64,000 bases of DNA. It comes from Culex pipiens pallens. Taxonomy: Eukaryota; Arthropoda; Insecta; Diptera; Culicidae. The translations under genes and the position numbers were made by a program. Under the pieces are notes generated by a model that had not been told where the DNA came from, made no database searches, and saw only the letters and a list, made by a program, of their open reading frames with translations. Position 1 is the first letter of the stretch, and every line of letters starts with the position of its first letter. Positions 9,900-21,400 of this stretch are shown one piece after another. Where the stretch lies: contig NC_068938.1 in assembly GCF_016801865.2 (NCBI RefSeq), positions 219,545,827-219,609,826 on the forward strand, given 5' to 3'.

Positions 9900-11284
9900 A
9901 AGCATAAGCATAAGCATAGGTGCCCACCCGCAGTTGCTACTCCGTTATTGACCAGGACCTCCAGAAGTTACATCCACGAGCCGTGGAAGATAAGTGGGTG
10001 CTATCTTTCCTCGCTTCGCAACTTCTCAAAGGCCCCTATCATGCTGATCAATACCGGCGCCGGCCACGACCAGTGGTAGGGTCACGGGGAAGTGGATGGG
10101 AATGTTAGTCCGATACTTGAGTGATAGAGACCGCCCAATCGACTGCTTCTCCGACAAAGTATCACATGAGTTTTGAGGGGGTTAGTAGATGGGTATGAGG
10201 TCAGGATTCACGAGTGGCAGTGATGTGACCATGAGCATTTTGTTTATCGGTTGAAATTTTAAATCTTAGGCAGCCGGCTGCGGAAAGATAAATAATTGAT
10301 TATTTAAAAAGTTTGTTTTAATCGAACGCGTGCCAACCGAGCTGTAGTGCTATGGGCTGGACTTATCAGTATATTTTTACAGTTGGTACAATTAAGATAA
10401 CGCGAGCAAATGTCAAAAATAGTAGATGAGTTAATACTAAAGCTGCCAGTTGGAATAAATTATTACGATCAACGAATATAAACGAAAAGAAAACAGGACA
10501 CCACGTAACCGATTGTAATGAAATTAAAACAATAACTTAAACGAACTTAACCGGCGGCGTGCCTTCCTAACAACGATGATAAAAGAAGGACTTATAAATT
10601 TAAAATATAAAAAGACTCCAAAAAATACGTTGCATAGTAACCGCGAAGTCCCGCTACTCACAATCGAATCCGAAAGATAGCTATCTAGAATTTTAAATAT
10701 AGTATTAATTCGACCGCGATCCTCCAGAAATTCTTCGTCGGCGTGCCTTCCGATCAACGGTGATGTAAGAAGGGCTTTATTCATTAAAATGATTTTATAT
10801 CATAAGCCTTAAAACATATTCGTCGGCGTGCCTTCCGATCATCGATGATATAGAAAGGACTTAATCCAGCAATACGACTTGCTTGTCTTGAAAAAAAAAA
10901 GAATTCGGATCGTTTCTATCGAAAACTATGCAAAGAGAACAAAAATAAACTCATTGGCCAACGAACGCGCGAACTAAAAATAAAGAAAAAAGAAGAAGAA
11001 GAAGACCAATCACCCCATGCACACAAACAGCGACACAAAAGAGATGAAAACAACACGAATCAGAAGAAATCCAATCACCCCATGTACACAAATAGCGACA
11101 CAAAAGAGATGGAAAATAACACGAAAAAACAGGACTGAGCGTCCACACAGGCACCGCACTACTGATGCCATTATTTAATTATAATGACCAATCACCCCAT
11201 GCACTCGAACAGCGACACAAAAGAGACGGAAAATAACACGAAAAAACAGGACTGAGCGTCCACACAGGCACCGCACTACTGATC
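9900..11284 (-). mobile_element. internally deleted non-LTR retrotransposon
   Basis: Identical 21-bp direct repeats (9,879-9,899 and 11,285-11,305) flank 1,385 bp, too long a TSD for a DNA transposon or LTR element and typical of target-primed insertion. Read on the minus strand, the element starts CAGTAGTGCGGTGCC near 11,284, has tandem repeated units in its 5' region (11,006-11,283), and ends with short repeats (TATGCT)n at 9,900-9,918 instead of poly-A, as in I/R1/LOA-type elements. No reverse transcriptase remains, so the coding middle has been lost. A motif (cgtcggcgtgccttccgatca and variants) occurs three times at 10,548, 10,737 and 10,820. Confidence 0.7.
11006..11283 (-). repeat. tandem 5' monomers of the non-LTR element
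   Basis: The unit with CCAATCACCCCATG and GCGACACAAAAGAGA begins at 11,006, 11,071 and 11,188 (spacings 65 and 117 bp). The last two units share the 35-bp end containing GGACTGAGCGTCC (11,131 and 11,248). Tandem 5' units can act as promoters in some non-LTR elements. Confidence 0.8.
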
Positions 11285-11305
11285 AAAAACGCTTTTCTCA
11301 GAAAT

Positions 11306-12089
11306 CTTAAAAAATTCGTGCATGGCGAGGATTCGTCCCAGGAAAAAATCCTATTACTAAATTGAAGGTTAGGATGCGCTCTTTCGATTGAATTTTGGCC
11401 CGAAACCCGGAACCCAAAGTCTGATTTTTGAGAGCTCTTTTTCTGAAATACATGAGCGATGTCTGTATCCGCTCTTAAAAATTTGTGTCTTCCATCACTG
11501 GAAAACCGCTCGTAAAACTCACAATGTTTATAAGTCAGATCTGTAGCCGTGGGGTCGGAGACGAACATTTTATTTTTCGATTCACAATTTTCGACCAGTA
11601 AATGTGGTGAAAGCCATTTTTAGATGTATTTTTTGGACTATTTTACAGATAACAGTATCAAATTAAAATAATTCAGTTTCAAACAAAAAGCCATTCGAAA
11701 ATTATGGGGGGGGGGTATCATTATGTTTCTGAAAAATTAATTGCACCAATATATTTCTCGGAGTTTCATCATTTTGAAAGAAAGGCTCTATTTCACCTCT
11801 GGTGATATTAAATCGGGTTTTACATGCAATGCTTAGTTAAGTCATCAGAAACATAAAATACTTCAATATTCGCCAAAATCAAGAAATGGTCAGCGTGTCC
11901 ACGCTCCATACAAAAAATATTTGTTCTGTACAAAAATTACGAGTGGTTTGCTATTCACGAGGGGAGAGGGGATTTCAAAAAAAGTGTCCCCGTGGTCCTC
12001 AAGGCTCTACAAAGTGCGGGATTTGGTCCCTTAAAACATAAGATTTTTTTTCTGTGTACCTATTGTTCCTAAAAAGTCCTCAGCTATTC
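11306..12089. other. intergenic, nothing recognised
   Basis: AT-rich with a short poly-G run at 11,705; no gene or bounded repeat seen. Confidence 0.45.
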
Positions 12090-12850
12090 TTAAAGATTTG
12101 CCGAAGTCACCAAATCTATCAGAAAATTCATTCTAAAGAAACAGATTACCGAATATTCATGTACCGTCATTTGGGGCGAACCGGGACTACAGTCTGAATA
12201 GGGAAAGCAGTTTTATAGAACTTAACGTGGAGACTTCCATCATTGTCATGATTTTTCGTTCAAAGGTTTAAATTTTGCGTCGCTTTCAATATTTTTACAA
12301 AATTCCTTCAACAAGTTGTTTAGAATAGTGCCCTACACATGCTGATTCCTTTTGGAAACGATTATCCCATTCCTTGAAAAGTTATGAAAATCGTCATTAA
12401 TCTTTGATTGCCAACTAAGACGTCAATGACTGTTTGTGGTACAGTACCACAAAATTATGTAAATTTTGAAGCACAATTTATTAAGATCAAAAATTCTTTC
12501 AGTGGCTTCATGAAGGCAACAACCGGCACATGCTGATTCTTTTTGGTGCTGAAATTCGTTAAATTGAATTTAATACAGAATATTTTAAAGTGATGATTAA
12601 TTTTCTTCGAAATTGATCAACGGCTTCACCTTAAAGCTTTTAAATTTGGAAATGGATGTAAACATTTTGTTTGTCTGAGTCTGTTTTGACCGAAACCCAC
12701 CAGAAAAATCAAAATATTGAGGCCCAAAACCGTTATAACTGCTGTCTCGATTGACCCCTGTTGACGGTACCATTTTTGTACGGACAGTTGCCAAAATTAT
12801 TTGTAGACCTGTATGGGTGAACCAATGATACAGCATGGCTTCATTAGTCA
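12090..12850 (-). repeat. decayed copy of the 63,381-63,800 foldback, interrupted
   Basis: The flanks 12,090-12,163 (tgccgaagtcaccaaat...) and 12,768-12,850 (ccatttttgtacgg... gacctgtatgggtgaacc) together match the reverse complement of 63,480-63,625. The match is continuous once the 604-bp insert at 12,164-12,767 is removed. Confidence 0.7.
12164..12767. mobile_element. TA-flanked MITE (Tc1/mariner-type TSD)
   Basis: The ends CCGTCATTTGGGGCGAACC and, as reverse complement, CCGTCAACAGGGGTCAATC are imperfect inverted repeats flanked by TA on both sides. A related sequence at 63,547 shows the uninterrupted site with one TA. There is no transposase. Confidence 0.7.
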
Positions 12851-13187
12851 CAGTCGAAAAGCAATCTACTTTTTTAAGAAGATTTTTTTATTTGTAGTTT
12901 TGTTTTCCAACATACTAGACAATTTTCCTACAATTTTCTGTGTGTAATCGGAACGTTGTCACCACAGAACCTTTATTTAGGAAAATATTTCTACAAATTC
13001 CAAAATCAATGAAATAAAAATAATAAATAAAAACCATTTTTGGTTTTCAAGGATATTTGCTCAATATTGTTTGTGAGATAAATGGAAGATTGGTAATATT
13101 TGGAGGATTTTCTAGTCAAATATTGTTGAAATTGAAAGCGCATTCACGCAGCAGATCATGATATCTACGGTGATATATAATAAAAAC

Positions 13188-14380
13188 TAGAGGTGGGCAA
13201 AACCACTCTTTTATAGGAGCCGCTCATTTTCGATCGCTCATTAAAAAGAGCCGCTCTTTTGAACGGTTCTTTCGCTCTTTTTTCAATTTTTTATAAAAAG
13301 GAAAAAGGATATTTTTCAGAATGCTATGGTTTTTAAAGTTATTTCACATTGAACTTTTATAAATAATTTGATCTCTTTGTCAAGAAGAGCGAGTTGTGGC
13401 GCTATAACCACGGCAAATAGTGTCCAGGGCATTCGTGGAAATACAATGTCCCATCCCAGAGGGTGTCCCCACGCTTCTTCCTCCCCTGTCGATTCAGAAT
13501 TGTGTTGTTGTTCGAACACTCAGTGCTCAAACTCAACCCAATTAAGAATCATCTCTGCGATACGGCTTTACGCAGTAGGCCTGGCCGGTTTAACGCTTGT
13601 GATGTTTCAATGCATTCCGATGCAATGGCGCACTACAAATGTTAATAAATGACAAGAAGAGTGCTAGGCATCATCTAACCTAAGGCACTCTCCAGGATCC
13701 CTTCGTAAGATTGGCTGCGCTAGGGTCTGATTAGATTAGATTAGATTAGATTTGATCACTTTGTCAACTACTCGAACCAAAACGTTGAAATAATTGAATG
13801 GCATCCAAACCTAAGTCATGGATTATGAAGAAATCGCTATCAATTTTAAAATTGCGTTTATTTTTGCCAAAATTGAACTACTGCATTTTGTTTGGAGAAA
13901 ATATTATGTGAACTCTTTGCTACACTCTGATTTAATCGATTAAGTCTTTAAACGCTAAAGTTTAATAGAACAAGAGAATTTATTTTTTTTCCTAAAGTAG
14001 ATGTTTGGTAAAATTTAACAAGTTAAGCAATTATCAGTGCTCGACTTTGTTTTTTATACAATGTTTTTTTTCATTTTGTTTAGAAAATAATTTACTTTTG
14101 GAATTTCAAAAAAAGTAGAAAACTGAAAATGAGTTTAATTTTTTTTAAGTGGTGTTTGGCAGCAATGTTATTTTGAGAATTTTTTTATTAGCAATTACAT
14201 TGCAATTTGGAATTTAATTTTCAGCTCTCAAAAATAAATTTTATGCTACTATTTGTTCGAAATTCAATAATTTATATTTATAACAAGTTTGAAAATCATT
14301 CCATTTTGAAATAGTTCTTTCAAAAGCTCGAAATTAAAACCGGGGTTTTGAGCGGCTCACTCTTTTTTTGCCCACCTTTA
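13188..14380. mobile_element. hAT non-autonomous element with nested insertion
   Basis: The ends TAGAGGTGGGCAAAA and (reverse complement) TAAAGGTGGGCAAAA match common hAT termini, and perfect 8-bp TSDs ATAAAAAC lie at 13,180-13,187 and 14,381-14,388. Subterminal motifs (gagccgctc / gagcggctc) occur in both ends. There is no transposase; 367 bp of the body are a later insertion (13,384-13,750). Confidence 0.85.
13384..13750 (+). mobile_element. nested SINE-like / non-LTR 3'-end insertion with (GATTA)n tail
   Basis: The 367-bp, GC-richer insert ends in a (GATTA)n tail (13,727-13,750) and is flanked by 17-bp direct repeats tttgatctctttgtcaa (13,367) and tttgatcactttgtcaa (13,751), one mismatch. 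A short-repeat tail plus a long TSD points to non-LTR machinery. No tRNA-like boxes were recognised, so it may be the 3' end of a LINE rather than a SINE. Confidence 0.75.
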
Positions 14381-14510
14381 ATAAAAACTAAAATCTTTGG
14401 GGACCAGCACGTGGCATTGATTGAAAGCCAGCTGCTAGGTGAAGCACATAATCTGTAATTTCAAGGTCGATATGCAAATTTTGTTTTCGGTTAACTTCAA
14501 GGACATGTGA

Positions 14511-15434
14511 TTTATTAATAAAAAAAACATAAAAAAAACTTTAGTATAAAACTATATATTTCAACGCCACTCAACACTGTATATACAAAAAACGTTCACA
14601 TTCATTTGCTTTGCTGCTTTTTATAAATAATAAATAGCATTCATATCACAACCAAAATTAACGTTCTGGAAAAACCGTTTTGCTGCCACTCCTCGTGTAT
14701 ATCTTCCACTTGTATATCTTTCGTTTCTTCAATATCAAATAAAATTTCCCCCCTATTTTTCTAAAATAATAAAAAAGCGCTTCTCAACCTTCGAGACGAA
14801 GCAGTGGAAAAGCGCAATACTTGGAATGAATACCATCCTGTCCTGTCATTTCGCACTTTCGCTCAACGCACTTTCCCTTCTTAAAAACTAAATTAAAATC
14901 TGCTTACCGGGACGAAATAAAAAAAATATCAGCTATTCAGATTCAAATTGGAATGCTTTTGTGTCTGTTGTTGCACTTACGTCTCTAGAGTAAAGGAAAT
15001 GGAATTGGATGATTCCGATTTTTGGATGAAATCCCTTCGTTATGTTTTTTTTTTGTTGTTGTTTAGTTTACTTTTGTCTCGTAACGATACACAAGTAGGA
15101 AGTGAGCAAGTTTTGTTTAGTCTCTAACACTGTTTACCTCTTTTTTTCTCTCTCTAGATATATGATGAAGACAAGTATGAATAATTTTCCTATTTGATAG
15201 GGCTTTCTCTGGTTTTGGCTAACAGTACACTTAACTAGCTAAACGCGACAACTTTTCCTAGTCCTAACTGTATGTGTAGACGGCAAGATTTACAGGTTTC
15301 CTTAAGGCACTCATGGACTGTTTTAGTTTTTTTGTCAATTGGAGGGTTACGTTCGATTCTTTGTTCCTGTTTTGTTTTCCTAACTTTTGGCATCTATTCG
15401 GTTGGGTTCACTTTTATTCACATCTTCTTCCTCC
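14511..15434 (-). other. probable 3' UTR of the DAGL gene
   Basis: The roughly 0.9 kb beyond the DAGL stop lacks recognisable repeats; AATAAA on the minus strand at 14,511-14,516 is a candidate poly-A signal. The exact 3' end is inferred. Confidence 0.4.
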
Positions 15435-18400
15435 CTAAATCTCCTGCAAAGAGAGCATCGATCCGTTGTGAGTTTTCTGCTCCTCGAGAATCCTGGTCAG
15501 CGTGCGGAACACGTTGTCCGGCAGGTGGTCCAGCAGCATCCGGGGCATCACCTTGAGCTCCATAAAGTCCTCAGCGGTGGCCCAGCGCATCTCGAAGGTG
15601 GGACCGCCGGTGTTGGTTTTCCTAGGGGAAAAAATGGGTTAGTTTTTGTGGGTGAAATTATTAGTTGAGTAGAAATTACTTTTCAAGCTCCGTCTTTTTG
15701 CGCCTCACAATGTGCAAGATTCTTCCTCCGGTAAACAATCGAGTTTTGGCGAATCTTCGTTTGGAGATTTCACTGGAAAGTACTCCGTTTTCCTGAAATA
15801 ATCTTCCATTTAGAAATAACATAAAATCAAAAGAGAGTGGAGCATTTACCGCTGCAGTCACCGTTTGTATCGGCCGCTCGTTGAGCAGCGGACTCTGTCC
15901 GGCCTTTTTCGTGATTTCCGTCACGTCGTGCCACGTGGTTTCCAAATCACGAGACGGTACACCAAACAAGGCGTACCCGAAACCATTCAACATTATTCGC
16001 CACTAGAAAAAAAGCATAGCCATTAAACTTGCATGCAACATTGCGTGCGAAGCTTTCGCTTGAACGCAAAGCTTTCCACCGCTTACCTTGGGCAGCTTGC
16101 AGGCTCGTATCGTCTCGATTACACTGGTTCGCAGATTTTCAATCGAATCCACCCCCAATCGCATCACGAAATCGTCCCCGACGCCGATGGTGAACGCGTA
16201 CCCCTCGGTGTACCGAGCAGCTTCCCGACTCAACAGACCAGCTGGAGTGGCGAACGCGTACACCCGCAGATCCGGGAACCGGCTACGCAGCTTGGCCGCC
16301 AACAAGATGGCCACCCCGGCGCCCAGACTGTGTCCCGTCAACACCAACGTGTACTCCGGGTACATGTTGCAGATTCGCTCGAGCATGTTTCCTTCGCGAA
16401 GGCGTTTCAGCATGCAATCCACTCCGGCCACCATTCCACGATGGGCGGACGACTCCGGAGGCATTCCGGGAGCCTCGAATCGCTCGGCGTTGGCCACCAG
16501 ATCGGTGAACACGTCTCGCATCGACAGACTGCCTCGAATCGAAATGACGATGCTCTTGGTGCTGTGATCTGCCAGCACGCAAAATGGAAGCTACAAAAAA
16601 AAAGAAACACAATTAGTAGAAAAAATCACCTCGTTAAAGCGAAGAATTTTTCAATTAAGTTTTACGAGAAAATGCTCAAGATATAAGGGGAGACAATTTG
16701 CCGCAGAGTTCATCATCGGCCCTCAAACCATGAAGTGGATCACGTTGTTCCTGTTCTATTTGCACTCCTTGCAGTGTCAAGCCAACGGTAAGCTACCACA
16801 ATTTATTCCACCCAAAAAAAAATCTGAATAACAAATTTCCTAAAACCCCAAAATCCTCCTTCCCCTACACAGATCATGCAACCGCCACAATCAACCACAG
16901 ACAGTTCTCGTCACAGGTCCACCTCGACGCTGCCACCGGGTTGCCAACGCTGCACAAATCCGACTGCGAGTGTCTCACCAAAATTCACCTCGTGACCACC
17001 CGCACCGCCGTGGAACCCCAGCAAGTCCCGCCTCTCGGATTGTGCCGCTGCCAGGAGTGCGAAGCGCACGAGCTTGACGAGCAGGGAAACCCCAAATTCA
17101 ACTGCCACGAGCGTCACGTGCCGGAAAAGCTCGTTATGCGACGATTGAACCGACACAAGCGGGCCTTCAGCTGGGAGGACATTATCGGGAAGATTTCGCT
17201 GATGGGAAGCATCGACAATCAGTACAGCAAGAAGACGCAAGGGTACTTCCACTACAATTACGGAACTTCGGACAGTCCGGGTGAGGTAGGGGTGAAGCCT
17301 ACGACGGCTAAGCCAACTACGACGACGACTAAGCTGCCGGAGACGACCCCGCCGGAGTAGTGGAAATTTATGGCGGAGCAGAAACAATGAAACATTAAAC
17401 TAGCAATGTGTTCTATTTTAAGTATGGCGATAAAAAATAAAGTGGTTTAATGGTGTGAAATAAAATAAGCATCAAAATTCAAGAAAAAGATTTCATTTCA
17501 GTTAAAAAAAATAACTTTTTTGTAGATTATTTAAAAAATGTAAAACTGTAAAGTATCCAAAATTACCGAGTTCATATTTTTGCTCACTGGCTTATTCTAT
17601 GAAAAAATAATGTAAATTCCAAGGTTGTAAATCGATAAAAATATCGTCGATAATATTAGCGTCTAACGATTAACAAAGATCTATCGTTATCGTCATTTCG
17701 ATAATTCTAACTTTTTTCAACCATATGATGATGTTAGATGTTACATTTTTAATGAGTACACTAAGAATATATGTTATGATGATGTATATTACTCACACAA
17801 GATCTATCACAAAATACCAAAGATTTTGAAAATGCTAAAATTTTCAAAATTTGCAAAATGGGTAGCGAAATTTGAGCTTTTCTGTAAAATACTCAAACCT
17901 TAACAAAAAACTCAAATTAAAGAACGAAAAATCAAAGCATGCTTCTTTAAGGAACTGATAAATTTATTGACAGCTAGAGCAATATTGTGTATGAGAAGAT
18001 CGATAGCCAGAGAGTCGACTTTACTCAAATTTCCATAATTCGCAATACGGGTATCAAACGAAGTGAAATTTAATAAGCATTTTCACTTTATTACAGTTTT
18101 GTGAAATAATAAAATTTTCTCATGAAATCGTGTTTTATTTGAAAATACACAAATTTTAATAATTTTAATATAAACGAATCGAAATTTTGTACGCATTTTC
18201 ACTTTATCCGGGTTGATTTGTAAAGTACTTAAATACTCAAATTTTCAGACTTCGCAATATGAGTATCAAACAAAGCGCAATTTTGAATGCAGTTTAATTT
18301 TTTGTTTTTTTTTTTAAATACATCTCGGATGAGTTTTCAAAAAGCCGTAAGAGCCACCTAGACGTCCGACACTAATATTCGTTTTTCTCCAAATTGTATC

Positions 18401-21400
18401 AAAATGTTATTTATTTTTAGTTTGTGGCACTTGTAAGACGTGTAGATGAACAATCTTAAGCATGTTTGAAATTGGTTTTTTGTAAGTAGGTCGAATACCG
18501 AGGCAAAAAAGGCTTTGTTTACCATTGGCTCTTACGTCTTTTTGAAAACTAATCCGAGACATGTACTTTTGCATGTATTTCACTAAATTATTATTTTTTT
18601 GTAAAATACTGAAAGTTTCACAAAGTACGATATTTTTAAAATACCGTATTTTTGTTTAAAATTTTAGTATTTTAAAAAATAAGGTACTTGTAAAAATTCG
18701 AGTATTCTACAAACAAAACTCTAAAAAAAATCATAAAAAAATTAATTCGTTTGATAACGAATCATGAAAATTTGAGTATTTTCGAAAAAAAATACTGCAT
18801 ATGTTTAAATGAATGAATGAATGAAACTTTGTCCTAAGGGGTAATTTTTGTCCCTGATCCAGAATACAAGCTCCATTTTTTGATGTCTCGTTACAGAGAG
18901 GCGGTATGACCCCTTCCATTTAAAATTTTAAAAGACGTGATGGTTTGTAAATTCGGTGTCAAAGGGACATTTTTGTAAAATAAGTCAAAGTACTCAGAAT
19001 GCCGAAAAAACGTATTTTTCATCAAAAAAAATTCCAAAAATATTTTCAAAAGTTCACGTTGCTCCACTGTATTTTTTTTTTTTAGGCGCATGTAATTTTG
19101 TGGGAAATTTTATGTACTTTTCAAATCTACAATAGCCCAGAAGGTTTTTTTTATTTAGAACAAAAAAATCATATGAAAATTTCGATTTTACGAAAAAACA
19201 GTTTTGAAAATGTTGGTCGTAGTTGATCATGGTCACCCGCAACAGACACGAATGGCGAAACACTGAGAAACTAAAAAAACTAACTTCATTTTATTTATTG
19301 TAAAATGATAATCAACACAGGAAAAGGTATTTCAAATAGTTTTCAAGTGATAACATGTCTATTTCCCCTGAAATTTTGAAGTTTTATGAAAATATCGGCT
19401 GGAAAGAAACCTTAACGTTGGAAAATGAGTTTATGAAAGGCTTGTGACATTGACATTGTAGACTTGTAGAACGTTGATTTAAAAATTAATAAATAAATAT
19501 TAGTTCAGGGGAAGACATGTCTATTTCCCCTGAAATTTTGAAGTTTTATGAAAATATCGACTGGAAAGAAACCTTAACGTTGGAAAAAGAGTCTATGAAA
19601 AGCATGTGAAACTTGTAGAACATTAATTTAAAAAATAATAAATAAGTATTAGTTCAGGGGAAGAAGTTCTAAAAACCGTCTTCAGAAAATCAACAAGATT
19701 AATTGATTTAAACATCCATATAAAAATAAACAAAACACAAAAACGACAATTAAAAAAACAATTAATTGCCTTTGAATAATTGAACAAGATAAATATTGCG
19801 AATTTATATTGAAAATCATTACGAAAAAAATAAAAGTACTAACCAATTGGGTCCTAAAATGAAGCTTAGATTGCTGATATTATTGTTTACAACGATAAAG
19901 CTTATTTTCTGAGTACAATGACCCTTTGTACGACCACAAAGAGCTTAAAACGGATTTTTGAATCAATTTTGAAAAATTAACCTCGCGGTCCTTCTTGACC
20001 TTCTTGACAGAAAAGTTCCTACTTGACAGCTCGTTCCAAGGGGACCATAGTTGATCCATTGAAAAAATGTTGTCTTGTCATTTTTTTTTTTGCTTTACAA
20101 TGAAATAAAAGTGATCAGAAATGGTTTTTGATCGTGTTTTTCACCGTTGTACATAAAAATTGTCATAGGGCTTTAGTACCCAATTAACTAAAACATGATA
20201 TCTGATAAACTTCTGTTCAAATATTGGGTTTTGAACAAAATCAAAACTGAAATTTAAATAAAAAAACGCGAATAAATTTAAAAAAATACCATCGAAATGT
20301 CTTCATGTGTACAATGTGCATCAACACCGAAAATTTGACTGGAATAAAAAATTCTATCCGAACTGCAAGTTTGTTCAAAACATGCAACGCTTGTACAAAT
20401 GATAAATGCAAAGATTCTTCAAACTTGCTATCACAACATTGCATGCCCGGTGTTCCTTGACAAATACAGACATTCCCGTGCCAATTATTCGTAAATTGAT
20501 AAAACCAGTTCCGAGAAATAATTGACTTCTCCTCACTGCACTGCACTTTCAGCAGCTCAATTTTCCCCCAATCAACGAAATGCAATTGACTTATCTAAAG
20601 TACACAAATTGGCAAATTGCCGGTTTCTTGCTGCTGCAAAACCACCCACGCACCGTATCCGTCTAATGTCACTTGTTGACTGTGCAACAAGCAGCAACCT
20701 TCAAGAACCCACCACGGAACCCGTTCCGTTATCATGGTAGCTTTTCAACTAAAAAAAAAGGGCCACAAAAATTGAACTTGAGTGATTTATGCTTTCTAAG
20801 CCAACTATAAAAACCGTCCCACGCCGAGCCTGCCAACGACTCAGAACCTGACAGTGCGAGGCGGCGCCAGCAAACATCACCCTCGAATTATTTCCACGAA
20901 AGGCGAAAAAGCAGACAAATATGAAGCATCTACTGGTGGCGGGTCTAGTGTTGACGGTGGTGCTGTTTGTAACGGTTGTAAAAAGTGACGAATCTCCGGA
21001 GGATGTTTTCGGCAAATTGCAAGTAATTCCACCGGCGAATTTGGCGATGGCGGGTAATTTTGAGCATCTGTGGGTGGATCTCTGAGAAGGCGAACGATAC
21101 TAATTGTGAGTGTGTATTGCAGATGAGCCCGCACCGCCGCCACCCACCAACGGCGACGAGCAAGCCTGGAACGACTACATCAAGGCCAAAAACTCCAAGT
21201 TCCTGGGCGTGGGCGGAAGTTCCGAGGAATCGTGATTGGTGAAATCGCTCTGTGCCGTGTATCGTATCATGTGTATGATGTTAGCAAGTGAAATAAATGT
21301 TTGTTCGTGTTCGTGAAACTAACCTCAAACACGTGATTCTTGAAAGAAGCATGCAGTACGTCCTCACTCCGGATGCGGGAAGTGTACCGAACGCCGGACA

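Noticed and set aside
16033..16686. Long plus-strand frames opposite DAGL exon 6 (up to 217 codons)
   Set aside because: Antisense shadows of the GC-rich lipase exon, which has clear homology on the minus strand.
17640..17720. Clustered ATCGATAA-type motifs (also near 38,490-38,600) as DREF-like regulatory sites
   Set aside because: They are degenerate, self-complementary and repeat-like in both places, with no gene start nearby.
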